Source: Capsicum annuum
Lineage: Eukaryota > Streptophyta > Magnoliopsida > Solanales > Solanaceae
DNA length: 64,000 nt
Direction of reading: 5' to 3'
Assembly: GCF_002878395.1 (NCBI RefSeq)
Contig: NW_025840764.1
Coordinates: 1-64,000 of the forward strand
Numbering within the stretch: position 1 is the first letter of the stretch; every line of letters starts with the position of its first letter. Under the pieces are notes generated by a model. The model saw nothing but the letters and a program-made list of their open reading frames with translations, made no database searches and had not been told where the DNA came from. The position numbers were made by a program, and so were the translations under genes. Shown in pieces: positions 24,181 through 35,323 of the stretch.

Positions 24181-25415
24181 GGGGGTATATGATAACTTTG
24201 GGCTTTATCTTTTGTAAATTTGTCAATTTTTGATTTGTTTTTTTAGAGACTTAATATCTTTAGTATTCTTTTCTATTTTAATGTTTCTCCAAGCTCTAAT
24301 TGATATGATTCTGGTTCCTAATTAGGTGTTAAATTGTTAGCAAGTGATTCATTGCTAAGTCCTTGCTTAACTTTTTTAGCTTCCCTTTTTAAGGGTTGTA
24401 ATTCTGTTTGAAGGTCTTGTATTGTTGTTTCTGATTTTTGTTCTTTAAATTCATTAGACATAGCTTTCTTGTTAGAGAGTTTAATTGTTTCTTTATCAGA
24501 CTGTTAATTAAGAACAACATCTTTTAAGGCTATTAAATATTTTTTCTTAAGGGTAAGATCTTCTAAATAATTGATTATATCAAATAAGACTTCTTTCTAC
24601 TTGTTACTAATGGTAATAACATTTGGAAAACGTATACCCGTGCATTCACAATAATTAGCTAATTTATTATTAAGTTTTTCTCTTGAAGAAGAATTGTTTT
24701 CATTTTCTTCAAAGGTACAATATAATTTATTATTAATTTCTTCTCTTAGTTCTAAGATATTGATCACATCTTTCTTTTTATTTCGGACTCTGCACTCTCT
24801 AGTCTTAGGTCCTATTTCTTCATAGTTCCAACATGTAGTATTATTATCCATATTATTAGTGGGTTTTGATTGAGATTCTAGTTTCTTATTATTTCTTCTT
24901 ATAATGTCATTTGTGACTTTTAATTTAGATTTTAACCTTTCATTAATTTTTCCTAAAATATCATTTACTACTTCAAACTTTTCTTCAAATTTAGGAATTT
25001 TATCTTTCGAGAATTCAGGTAATTTAAATATTGGGTGGGTTTCCAACTTTTTATTAAGATGTAAAGAACTTGATTTATCTTTGAAAGTTGATTTATTCTC
25101 GGCTTCGAGAATCTGTTTAGAAACTATATGTAGTAGTTGGTTTGTATAATTATTTTGTTGAAGTATTTTTTTTATATCCTTATTTTTAGGATCACCTTTA
25201 GTATCTACTATATCTAATTTAAATGGTGAAGCAGTAACAATTCTACCATCTACTGGTAGACTAGTTTCTTCTAACAGAGGAATTACTAATTCTATAACTT
25301 TATCATTAGTATACAATTTATTAGCAATCATATTTAAATGTTTATTTTGATCATCTAATTTTCCTGTAATTTCAAACCACTTAAAGAATTTGATATTACA
25401 TCTTAATTTTTTCAT
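24181..25415 (-). pseudogene. EPRV A capsid-position region with degenerate zinc knuckle; coat-protein core not seen
   Basis: A 272-codon frame (25415-24597) starts MKKLRCNIKFFKWFEITGK. It has a lysine/asparagine-rich middle with likely coiled-coil segments and the knuckle CWNYEEIGPKTREC near residues 199-212. The usual C-x2-C-x4-H-x4-C is changed: the second Cys is Tyr and the His is Pro. The conserved coat-protein core visible in copy B (29240-29700) is absent between spacer and knuckle. A region with charged repeats continues to about 24181 with stops. Copy C has the same layout and the same changed ligands. Confidence 0.75.
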
Positions 25416-26570
25416 ATCATTGCGCTATTTTTCTCTAAAAGAATATCTTTCTTTCAATGAATATCTTTATTTAACCCATTCGTTTGTAATAGAATTCTTT
25501 GGACTATGCCATAATTAATCTAACATGCATAGAGAATGTTTTACTCCTAGCATATCACTAGCAGTGGGACTTACTGATTTTTTATTCTTTAAATTGCTAG
25601 ATTCATATTTTACTTTGGAAATTGTTTTTGAGAAATCTACTCCTTTTAATTTTCTTTCAATATCTTCTAATGTTACTTCCCTTTCTTCTACAACTTTTGG
25701 AGACTGAAGGTCTAGAAAAAGACATTCTTCTACTTGAAGAGGCTTGATTAAAGGATTGAGATCTTAGAAATTTTAAATCTATAGATCCATCTGAATATTG
25801 TATTACTTGTTTAATGTTTGAATTTTTTTCTTCAATTTCTGGCTCCATTATGGAATCGAAATACCAATTATATTTTATTAATATATCATCCCTTTTTATC
25901 ATATTTGAGACAAAGGTATTATTGTGGATGTGATTAGCTTCCATAAGTATAGTATCTCCCCTATTACTAACTATTTTCACCTTAGGAGCTAAGGTTGTTT
26001 TCATTAATCTATAATATACTCTGTATATTATTGCTATTTCTCTTTCATTCACCTTACTATTCATGTTTTTTGTTTTAACATTTAATGTTAATGTATCCAT
26101 AATATTTTGATCATTAATATCTACACAAAAATTAGGATAACAATTAAAGTATATCGGGCCATTAGCGAGAATACTTTGTAATACTGCTAATAATGAATCA
26201 TCAAAGTTTAATAGCCTATTATCTCTTAAAAGTAGACATATAGGAACATCTAAACCTAATGTATATAATGGTTTAACTGCTACTTGAACTAGACCTATGT
26301 GAAGGAACTTGTAATTTTTTCTATATCTATTAATATCTTCATCTGCTAATAATTTAATTGTCTCAATGTTTCTATTAATTGCAATAGTAGATTCAGAAGT
26401 ATTAATATTATAATTTTATACAAAATCAAAGTGTCCAATTTTATAGACACTATTAAAACTTTCTTTTGAAATATTTCTATTCTGGAAATCACTGTCTATT
26501 TTAGCTATTTTACTAGAGGTAGCAAAAATATTAACACTATTTATTACGTTTTGGTTGTTGGCGTATTCAT
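25416..26570 (-). pseudogene. EPRV A movement protein
   Basis: An ATG at 26570 starts MNTPTTK and is soon frameshifted, compared with copy C (30594). The caulimovirid movement-protein core, which in plants lets virus pass through plasmodesmata, is seen in fragments: residues equivalent to GLVQVAVKPLYTLGLDVP and LLLRDNRLLNFDDSLLAV between 26310 and 26160, and the frame at 26100-25657 with IYRVYYRLMKTTLAPKVKIV and the serine-rich SFNQASSSRRMSFSRPSVS. Stops and frameshifts interrupt it. Confidence 0.82.
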
Positions 26571-26979
26571 TAGGGTTGTTGCAGATAGGAGATAAAACAC
26601 CATCCTAGGACCAAAATCTACTTTAGATGTTACTCTACAGTAATAATTTCTTTGTTAATTACTAGTCTTTCTTCTTCTATTATTCTTTTATTGTATTTCC
26701 ATAGGCTTGGCAACGGGAACACCCTTCGAATTCGACTCTATTTTTTACCACATACTCAGAGCTAATACAATAAAAAATTCAAGGTTTGCCAACGTCTAAA
26801 CCACTATTAAACAGCTACAAAACTTAAGAAATAAAACTAAGAACATAGAGGAAGAACAATAGTAACTACTAAACAGAAAAATGATTATTCCAGGAGCAAC
26901 ACTAATTTCGTTCGGCTCTAGGACAATGTAATGATCTAGCCTCTTTCGCTCATTCTCATACTCCCTCCCAGACAACTTG
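26571..26979 (-). other. Leader of EPRV copy A
   Basis: Non-coding sequence between the primer-binding site and the movement protein, matching 30185-30593 of copy C. The 75-codon minus frame at 27023-26796 overlaps the primer-binding site and is not a gene. Confidence 0.65.
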
Positions 26980-26991
26980 GCTCTGATACCA
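26980..26991 (-). other. Primer-binding site of EPRV copy A
   Basis: GCTCTGATACCA on the plus strand, i.e. a perfect TGGTATCAGAGC on the minus strand, complementary to the 3' part of initiator tRNA-Met. Caulimoviruses use this site to start minus-strand DNA synthesis. Confidence 0.9.
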
Positions 26992-27430
26992 TTTAGGGGA
27001 TAGATTGAGAAAACAGGGAGCAAAGTAATAATTTAAAGTCGTTTGATACTATGTCTTCAGCAATAAAGATATAATATCACTTCTTCTATAGCTCAAAGGA
27101 TTGATATACTAAAATATAGTCGCTCGATTTAGTTGACAGATTCGAAAAACGGGGAGCAAAGTAACTATTTAAAGTAGTTTATACTTTGAAAGTACTTTAA
27201 AATTTGAAATTAGCTTTAGAACAACAAAATAATAACAAAATAAAAGTAAAGTAAAATTAATTAACACAGTAGAGAAGTAGAGAAATTTATACTTACAAAA
27301 AACTTTTTATTGATATGGGAAATGTAAACAGATTACAGAGGAAAGATGAAAAATATGGGAAAGTGGTAGAGAGTTTTTCTAAGTTATTGATATGGGAAAT
27401 GTAGGCTTTGGTAGAGAAGGAAATTCTGCC
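26992..27430 (-). promoter_or_regulatory. EPRV promoter/polyadenylation region, rearranged
   Basis: Upstream (to the right) of the site of copy A. The A-rich block with GGGGAGCAAAGTAA occurs twice (27015-27033 and 27154-27171), separated by an out-of-place piece that in copy C lies at 43557-43625 (CACTTCTTCTATAACTCAAA). An AATAAA signal is on the minus strand at 27306-27311. The TATA-like word of the other copies is missing, since homology breaks near 27380. Confidence 0.65.
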
Positions 27431-27990
27431 TGAACTAAAAATTTATTTTCTGACCTTTTATCCTCTTTGTTGAAGGTCTTTTCATTTTTTCTTCTGGTTG
27501 AAAAGGCTGAAATGGAGGCCTCAGCCTCATTCCTTGGGTTCTAGGTCTCATTATCTCCCTGTAGAAATATTTTGTTAAAATTTTTAGAGAGAATTTTAGT
27601 TTTTTATAAATACTATTAGAAATCAAATTTTTGATACTTTTTTTGTAAAACTGTTTTTAAAGAATTTTGAAATTTGATAACTCATATTATTATAAGATTT
27701 TATTTTAATAGTAAATTAGGATTTTTCGTAATTCCCTCTTGACTGAATTCTTCTTAAGATGAATCCTACAAACCTACCTAATAATAAGGATATAAAATCG
27801 ACAACATAGTTGGAATTTCCTAGAAACCTTATTGAGTTTCATTGGAACAATCCTCTCATTGTATGACCTTTTGTGGATTTCTACTTTTTTTTTCTAGCAT
27901 AAGTCCTAATTCTTTAATGTTTATTTGATCCTTTAGACAATTTATCCTAAAGATTGTTTGATCTTTTATTAAATCACTTTCATCTTTCGA
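27431..27990 (-). pseudogene. EPRV B RNase H tail and RT-deletion junction
   Basis: The frame at 27626-27435 includes the equivalent of FLQGNNE (near 27553) and a proline-rich PRTQGMRLRPPFQPFQPEEK end. Just upstream (27760-27870) the protease-side sequence joins directly to a piece matching the RT segment FLGNLNYVA, which in copy C lies at 42535-42570. The catalytic parts of RT and RNase H are absent. Copy D has the same join at 50650-50760. Confidence 0.78.
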
Positions 27991-28460
27991 TATACTATTT
28001 AGATAGGAAAAATGATTCTTTTCCGAAAATAGTGGTGTGGATGCCGTCCAATTCAGTAATATAAGGTTTTATTTGAAAGGAAGGCCTAATATTATCTCTT
28101 CATTAGTATCTTTAGTTATTATAAAATAATTAATAAAACAAACTCTGTTGTTGCAAATATGTGCTTTGGAGAGTTTATAATTTATTTTTAATCTTTCTCC
28201 TGGTGTGGAGAATAAGCATGTAGCACTTTTTCTAGGTACTCTATAGGAATTAGTTATTCTATAATGCAGTTTTCATCTGCACCTGTATCAAATAATGCAA
28301 TCTTATGAATTTTACAATCTTTATTGATAACTATAGTAATTGGTATATGGTAACTTTGTGGTTTAACAACAGTAATTGTATTAATTCCTAATTTGTTTAT
28401 AGTAGGTTTATCTAGACATACTATTTCTACAGACTCTATTTCTAGATTGTCACTTTTCAC
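27991..28460 (-). pseudogene. EPRV B protease
   Basis: The frame at 28460-28254 reads through KPTINKLGINTITVVKPQSY into KIALFDTGADENCIIE. The retropepsin active-site triad DTG is intact, the only copy here in which it is. Downstream sequence continues the protease (EYLEK, INYK...) with frameshifts. In the virus this would cleave the polyprotein. Confidence 0.82.
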
Positions 28461-28989
28461 CCCTGATGTTTCACCAAGCTCAAAAGGATAAGATTTGAGA
28501 TCTTGGTTAGATGTTAAATTATTTAATATTTTATTAGCAAGTGATTCTATTTCTAGATTGTTAAGTCTTTGGTTAATATGTCTAACTTCCTCTTTTATGT
28601 ATACTAATTTTGCCTGACGATCCTGTATTATTGTTTCAGACTAATCTTCTCTAAATTTATCTAATACATTTTTCATATTAAAGGGTTCAATAGTTTCTTT
28701 ATCAAATTGATCATTAAGAATAATATCTTTTAAGGCTATTAAATATTTTCTCCTAAGAGTTGGATCTTCTAGATAATCTATCATATCAAATAAGGTCTCT
28801 TTTTATTTATTACTATTAGTGATAACATTTATAGAATGACTATCACAGGTGCAAATTGCACCACTACAATTATAATGATTGTTGATTCACTACTATCTGA
28901 ACTATATGCTACATTAAGATGATTATCATCACTATGACTTTCTTCAAAAGAAGAACTATTTTTATTTTCATCAAAAATTGAATATAATT
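28461..28989 (-). pseudogene. EPRV B linker between zinc knuckle and protease
   Basis: Degenerate charged sequence equivalent to 49500-50040 of copy D and to 40640-41190 of copy C. No named domain. Short acidic and serine-rich runs are visible. Confidence 0.55.
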
Positions 28990-29716
28990 TATCTTTAACT
29001 TCATTTCATAATTCTAACATATTTATCTTGTCTTTATTTTTATTTTGAAGTCGACAATCCTTAGCTCGATGACCTATTTTTTTGCAGTTCCAACATGTTT
29101 CATTATTGTTTTTATATTCACCTTTAGGAGCTTTTTTGGATCTTTTATAATAATTAGATTTTTTAAATTTATCTTTATAATTTTTATGTTTTCTTTTAAT
29201 TGTCTTGGTAGCTTCCTTTGAAGGGGTTGATAACTTCATATATCCAAAATCTTGACAAAAGCTTCGTAGCTCATTTCTAGTTATTTTATTATCTCTTTTT
29301 AGCTGATTTTTAAGTTTAATATCTATACATAATTCTAGTTCCGTGACATTTATAAAACTTATAATATCACCATAAGTTAAATGACTATATGGAATTTCCC
29401 CTCAAATCTACCTTTTAATTTTGTTCTAATCTTTTCTGTAAATAATGTTGGTAAACCACTTATAAATTATTCTTTCCAATAATCATGATTACACTATTCT
29501 CTAATCATGACTTTGTTGAGTAAAACATCTCTATACCATCTAAAATCATCTAACTTTGGACAAAATAAATTTGATAATATTTCTAAGCTTCTATCTTGAA
29601 AAAGTTGAGGTTCTCCTATAAAATGTTTAGCTATATTATAAATTAAAGTGGCGGTGGCATGTTTTAATACTTGATTTTAAACTGTTTGTCCGATTGACTC
29701 ACTCTTAATAGCTTGA
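28990..29716 (-). pseudogene. EPRV B coat protein with intact zinc knuckle
   Basis: The minus strand from about 29700 shows a caulimovirid coat-protein core in broken frames: LFCPKLDDFRWYRDVLLNKV, then WKE...FISGLPTLFTEKIRTKLKG, then LKNQLKRDNKITRNELRSFC. The frame at 29239-29006 gives basic sequence and a CCHC knuckle TCWNCKKIGHRAKDC with all ligands. Coat protein packages the genome, and the knuckle is thought to bind RNA. At least three stops or frameshifts break the core. Confidence 0.82.
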
Positions 29717-30118
29717 GTTTTCATCAGCACCTATATCAAATAATGCAATCTTGTGAATTTTATAATCTTTGTTGATAATTATAGTAATTGGTATATGGTA
29801 ACTTTGTGATTTATCAATAGTAATTATATTAATTCCTATCTAAAACTCTATAAATTTATCTGTTGAAAAACATGAGAATTTACCGTGAAAATCTTTCTCC
29901 TGTAGCGGAGAATAACCGTGTAACACCTTTTTCTAGGTACTCTATAGGAATTAATCTTATAATGTAGTTTTCATTAGCACCTTAATCAAATAATGCAGTC
30001 TTATGAATTTTATAATCCTTATTGATAACTATAGTAATTGGTATATGGTAACGTTGTGGTTTAACAATAGTAATTGTATTAATTCCTGATTTGTTTATAG
30101 GAGGTTCTTCTAGAGATT
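29717..30118 (-). other. Scrambled EPRV pieces: two extra protease 5' fragments around a non-coding fragment
   Basis: 29717-29838 and 29890-30118 both match the protease start already present at 28254-28400 (for example the GTAATTGGTATATGGTAAC word near 28327, 29787 and 30033). Between them, 29839-29889 matches the class 1 non-coding region near 43370-43410. This junction joins the minus-strand copy B to the plus-strand copy C. Confidence 0.75.
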
Positions 30119-30593
30119 ATAACTACTTTAAATTTTTACTTTGCTCGCCGTTTTCCCAATCCGTCCCCCAAATGATATCAGAGAAAAGTTTTCCAGGAAG
30201 GAGTATGAGTATGAGTAGGAACAGTTAGAGCATTACGTTGTCTTAGAGCCGGTGAAAATTAGTGTTACTCTTAGAATAATTGTTTCTCCGGTTAGTAGTT
30301 ACTGTTGTTCTTCTTCTATGTTATTATTTTTATTCCTTAAGTTTGGTAGCCGTTTAATAGTAGTTAGACGTTAGCAAACCTAGAATTTTCCATTAGATTA
30401 GCTTTGAGTATGTGGTGGAAAATAGAGCTGGACCCGAAGGGTGTTCTCGTCGCCAAGCCTATAGGAACAAAATAAAAGAATAATAAAAGAAGAGAGACTT
30501 GTAATTATTACAAAGAAATTATTATTGTAGAGTAACATCTAAAGTAGATTTGGTCCTAGGATAGTGTTTAATCTCTTATCTGCAAAATTCCTT
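30119..30593 (+). other. Leader of EPRV copy C with degenerate primer-binding site (30173-30184)
   Basis: TGATATCAGAGA at 30173-30184 is the site with two mismatches. The remainder is non-coding leader, shared with copy A. It starts abruptly at 30119 against the inverted copy B. Confidence 0.75.
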
Positions 30594-31388
30594 ATGAATA
30601 CTCCAACCAACCAAAACGAAATAAATAGTGTTAATATTTCTGCTACCTTTAGTAAACTAGCTAAAATAGAAAGTGATTTACAGAATTGGAATATTCCAAA
30701 AGAAAGTTTTACGAGTCTATAAAACTGGACACTTTGGTTTTATAAAAATTTATAATATTAAAACTTACGAATCTACCATTGCAATTAATAAAAACGTTAA
30801 GACTATTAAATTATTAGCAACTGAAGATATTAATAGATATAGAAAAAATTATAAGTTCCTTCACATAGGTCTTGTTCAAGTATCAGTTATACCATTATAT
30901 AGATTAGGTTTAGATGTTCCTATATGTCTACTTTTAAGAGATAATAAGCTATTAAACTTTGATAATTCATTATTAACAGTATTACAAAGTAACCTCGCTA
31001 ATGCCCCAATATATTTTAATTATTATACTAATTTTTATATAGATATTAATGATCAAAATGTTATGAATACATTAACATTAAATGTTAAAACAAAAATATG
31101 AATAGTATGGCGAATACAAGAAAAATAGCAATAATATATAGAGTATATTATAGATTAATGAAAACAACGTTAGACCCTAAGGCAAAAATAGTTAGTAATA
31201 AAGGAAATAACATACTTATGGAAGCAAATCACAGTCACAATAATGCCTTTGTCTCAAAAATGATAAAATGGTATGATGTATTAATAAAAGACAATTGACA
31301 TTTCGACTCCATAAAAGTGCCAGAAATTAAAGAAGAAAATTCAAACATTGAACAAGTAATACAATATCCAGATGGATCTATAGATTTA
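30594..31388 (+). pseudogene. EPRV C movement protein, first part
   Basis: ATG at 30594 (MNTPTNQNEINSVN). A frameshift occurs near 30680-30720, after which the frame at 30673-31101 carries the caulimovirid movement-protein core: HIGLVQVSVIPLYRLGLDVP, then LLLRDNKLLNFDNSLL and NAPIYFNYYTNFYID. Another frameshift near 31100 leads to IYRVYYRLMKTTLDPKAK. The gene is cut at 31388 by gypsy 2 and resumes at 39578. Its role would be cell-to-cell movement. Confidence 0.87.
31384..31388. repeat. Target-site duplication of gypsy 2 (ATTTA), left copy
   Basis: ATTTA occurs directly before the LTR at 31389 and again at 39578-39582 directly after the other LTR. Joining the flanks across the insertion restores collinearity with copy A at about 25750-25800, which confirms the insertion point. 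Confidence 0.92.
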
Positions 31389-33439
31389 TGTCATGATTCG
31401 AACCGAGGCCCTGGCCATAACGGTATCCCGGACTAGGAAGGTCGGATACCCTTCTAACTTGAAATCATAGACACCATTCATACACAAATAAGGAAATGCG
31501 AAATATTTCAATAAAACGAAACCATGGTCATAAATTTGATATAAATTCAATAATAAAGAGGGAAAATCTAAAACCATCTAACAATACCTGAAAATCGTCT
31601 GCGAAATCTCTACTGCATGATCACCAACACTATCTGAAAACTGGGACAAGGCCCCTAGTAGACCAAAACCATATCCAAAAATAGTTGTCTGAAAGTAGAC
31701 AGGCCATAGAGAATAAAGAAGGCTCACCAACTGGACACTGTAACTCTGTCTAATAAAATTTACTGCTTTTCTGGACCCCTAGACTGAGCCTCAGAACCTA
31801 GAGAAAAGAGGGCGGAGGAGGTCAATATAGATGTACTCGTATGCAAAGTAATACAAAATAAAGCTTTTATATTATAAAATGGTTAGAGAGAAATTGGTCA
31901 AAATATCACACATGAAATAGTTCTAAACACATAGGCACTTTCTTAAATCATAAATCATTCTTGTCAATGCAATGCCTGATCTTTGTATTACTCCTGAGTT
32001 AGGTGGTACACCCCTATAATTCTAAAATCCCACGGTTGTATGGAATCCTCCATTGACTCGACGGGGAAGCCCCCAACCCGAGTGTGCCGCAAGGGTTGGA
32101 GTTTCTAATTCTGATACGCCACACGACACTAGGCCATCATAATATAATGTACCCGGATCGGCAAATCACAGTTTTGGGAAATGAGTTGTCTAAACTCATG
32201 CCTTCTTCGGGGAACCACTTAAACTCTCCTTATGCCCATTATCCTATTCTGAATCATGTGTCTTTCTAGTTTCAACATTTGAAAAGTCTGATTTCAAAAA
32301 TGGGTTCTATTCTATTCTGAATTATCATAGCATAATCTGAATTGGTGCCATCACACCAAGACTTCCAAGTCCTATTTCTAAGCTATATTGCATCATGCAT
32401 AATTCTTTCATTAAAACACTGTTCAAACCACCCAAACATGCAAGCAGTATAAAATATTTCCTGTTCTGAAACACATGTCAAAACTATGCTGAGATTATTC
32501 AAACATATGGTGCTCATGTGTTCTTTTGGAAAACCATTCTACTCTTTGTTATACACATATTCAACATTTATAAACATGCATAACCCTCTATTTTTATTTA
32601 AAAATCATATTTAAGTCATAGCATGAGATGTAATTTAAAACAATTGATATCATATGGAAGGTGGGAAAAATCATAACAAGAGCGGGGTTCATTATAATTC
32701 ATGCTCTCAATTGAATATTCATCCTTAAACACATGCATACATATATATAAAATTTCAAATCAACTTGGGGGCAGGCCTAAAGACCAAAACAATGTCATTG
32801 AGACTTTTATAAACATTATTATAAATCATAAATCTAAAACCCTTTTCTTAAAATGTGATTTCTATACCCATGAGATTTTAGGAAAACCCCGCGTACTTCA
32901 ATTATAAAGAATAATGGCTGATCATTGAAGCCTACGATTTGGGGATTCCAAATCTCCAATAAATTTTGAAAACCCACGATTGAATCTTGAGTTTCTTGGA
33001 GGAGAAGTATATAAACTAGAGTTTTTATCTTGAGGGAAATCTTGAGAATGTCGAATATTATGCTTGTAGAGGTCTTAATCTCCTGTTTGGACGTTTTAAG
33101 AGACTTGATAAAAGTCCAAAGTCTCCTTATTAACTTCTGAATGAAACTAGAAAAATTTAAACTGGGAACCCGATCTTATGGGCCATCGCGATGCACCACT
33201 ATTGCGGTGGCTCACTGGAATTTGACGAATGGGAATTTGGCCCACTCCGCGATGCGCCACCATCACGGTGTCTCACTGGAAATTGACCATCATCATTTAA
33301 ACCTTCTCTGTAATGCGTCAATGATAGGAATGTCGGTGTTTTATGACTAGGACTTAAGTTAACCATAAATCCTTCACCGAGTGTCTGTTTTTGGATGAAT
33401 CTACAATAATTTAGCTAGGAAAACTTCAGGACATTACAA
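31389..33439 (-). repeat. 3' LTR of gypsy 2 (2051 bp)
   Basis: TGTCATGA at 31389 to CATTACA at 33439. It includes a CG-rich module at about 33180-33330 (CATCGCGATGCACC, CCGCGATGCGCCACC). It aligns with 37505-39577 throughout. Confidence 0.92.
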
Positions 33440-33452
33440 TATCCCCCTCGGG
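33440..33452 (-). other. Polypurine tract of gypsy 2
   Basis: ATATCCCCCTCGG on the plus strand, read CCGAGGGGGATAT on the minus strand, directly next to the 3' LTR. The following bases are the usual CATTCGGGGACGAATG word. Confidence 0.8.
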
Positions 33453-34041
33453 AACATTCGTCCCCGAATGTTGACGCGGGATACAGAAAAGCATAATGCA
33501 AGCATACTAAGGCCTAGAAAGAATAAGTCAAGGATTGTACCTTTCATTTCGTCATGCATTGGATCAAATAGGTTTGGGTATCTAGATCTCATGTCAACTT
33601 CTGATTCCCAAGTTGCTTCTTCAATTTTCTGATTTCTCCATAACATTTTAACTAGGGCTATCTATTGGGAAGAACCACCTGGCCTCATATGCTCTACTTT
33701 AACTTGTTCGTAATTCAAACACTTGGAAACAAAGTTAGCCATATCACACTTTATATTATTCCACCAATACATAGATTTCAGATCATTGTAATCTTGGTAG
33801 AGCCTGGGTGAACAACATACCTCGAAGTGTGAGCTTCGTCAAGGATTTTCTTCCGCAAACCATTAATATCTGGTAAGCATAATCTACCCTGATACCTCAA
33901 AATACCATCACCACCAATTTCGAAGGACATCACCTTCTGTTGACCCATATCTTTCTTGATCTGCATTAAGATGGGATCTTCAACCTGCTTCTCTTTAACT
34001 TCTACACAAACAGAAGATTTAGCTATCTTATGAACAACCAT
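33453..34041 (-). pseudogene. Gypsy 2 integrase: N-terminal zinc domain fused to the C-terminal tail, DDE core deleted
   Basis: The frame at 34041-33778 covers the pre-integrase segment (GGDGILRYQGRLCLPD) and the H-H part of the HHCC zinc domain (DEAHTSRYVVHPG). After a frameshift, YWWNNIKCDMANFVSKC and CLNYEQVKVEHMRPGG follow, the second Cys replaced by Tyr. About 30 bp further the sequence is already the C-terminal tail (LWRNQKIEEATWE, MRSRYPNLF). The catalytic DDE core of several hundred bp is absent, so this element could not integrate by itself. Confidence 0.85.
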
Positions 34042-35323
34042 TCCCGCATCTCCAAATCCAAGAGTGGCACTCTTAGATTTGCAACCCAGTGAATATCCTT
34101 CACCATCTTCCTCTTCTCTCCCTCAACATGAGAAAGACTGCCCATAGATATACTGCTGAGGGTGTCAGCTACCATATTTGCCTTGCTCAAATGATAGTGC
34201 AGGCTCATGTCATAGTCCTTTAAAGGTTCCAACCATCGCCTTTTCCTGAGATTCAATTTTTCTGCGAGAAAACATACTGTAAACTCTTGTGGTCAGTAAA
34301 TATATCAACATGTACCCCATACAAATAGTGCCACCAGATCTTAAGTTCAAAAACCACAGCTGCTAACTCCAAGTCATGAGTGGGGTAGTTCTGCTCATGC
34401 ACCTTCAACTGCCTAGATGCATAAGCCATTACCTTATCATGCTGCATAAGAACACACCCAAGTCCAACTCGGGACGCATCACAGTATACAACAAAACCTT
34501 CTGTACCCCTCGAAAGAGTCAAAACAGGAGCAGTAGGTAACTTGTCTTTCAACTTCTCAAATCTATTCTCATAAGAGTCAGACCATAAAAACTTTACCTT
34601 TTTCTGAGTCAACTTAGTAAGTGGTGCAGCTATGGAAGAAAACCTCTCTACGAACCTTCTATAATAACCTGCCAAACCTTAGAAGCTCCAAATATCAGTT
34701 GGAGTCATGGGTCTGGGCCATTTACTCACTGCCTCAACCTTTTGAGGATCAACCATAATTCCCTCACTAGGCACAATATGCCCCAAGAAATCAACAATAT
34801 TTAACCAGAATTCACACTTAGATAACTTTGCATACAACCTATGATCTTTGAGGGTCTGGAGGATAATTCGGAGATGATTGGCATGGTCCTCCTTACTTTT
34901 GGAATAGACCAAGATATCATCAATGAAAACTATGACAAACAAGTCTAGAAACTATCGGAAGACCCTATTCATTAGGTCCATGAAGATTGTAGGGGCGTTA
35001 GTCAACCCAAAGGACATGACTAGGAATTCATAATGACCATATATGGTTCGGAAAGCTATTTTAGGAATGTCTGAATCCCTAACTTTCAATTGATGATATC
35101 CTGAATGAAGGTCTATTTTAGAAAAAAACTTAGCACCCTTAAGTTGGTTAAATAGATCATCAATCCTAGGAAGTGGATACTTATTTTTTATAGTGACCTT
35201 GTTTTACTGGCGATAATGTATGCACATACACAGGGAATCATCTTTATTTTGCATAAAAAGTATAGGTACACCCTAGTGGGAAATACTAGGACAGATGAAA
35301 CCTTTATTTAGGAGGTCTGCTAG
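34042..35323 (-). pseudogene. Gypsy 2 reverse transcriptase and RNase H
   Basis: [37 protein letters not shown] and [11 protein letters not shown] (catalytic pair at about 34916-34927), then LGHIVPSEGI. RNase [21 protein letters not shown], with the first Asp, and [17 protein letters not shown], with the Glu, then [11 protein letters not shown]. Several stops (near 35280, 35210, 34945, 34676) and single-base shifts near 34255 and 34040 break the frame. Domain order and spacing are normal for Ty3/gypsy. Confidence 0.93.

Larger units (their letters stand above)
21300..26991 (-). mobile_element. Endogenous pararetrovirus copy A (Caulimoviridae), class 1
   Basis: Read on the minus strand: primer-binding site (26980-26991), leader, movement protein, a spacer/capsid-like region with degenerate zinc knuckle, protease, RT, RNase H and a non-coding region with ~69-bp repeats. 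The gene order MP to RNase H resembles petuvirus/florendovirus-type polyproteins, though the genus is not fixed from this. It stops at 21300, short of the promoter end. All genes are broken. Copy C (plus strand) is collinear with it. Confidence 0.85.
27431..30118 (-). mobile_element. Endogenous pararetrovirus copy B, class 2 (RT-RNase H deleted)
   Basis: On the minus strand from right to left: scrambled protease pieces, coat-protein core with intact zinc knuckle, spacer, protease with intact DTGA, a deletion junction and only the RNase H tail. It matches copy D (plus strand, 49131-51072) segment by segment, including the same deletion junction. Movement protein is not present in this fragment. 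Confidence 0.82.
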
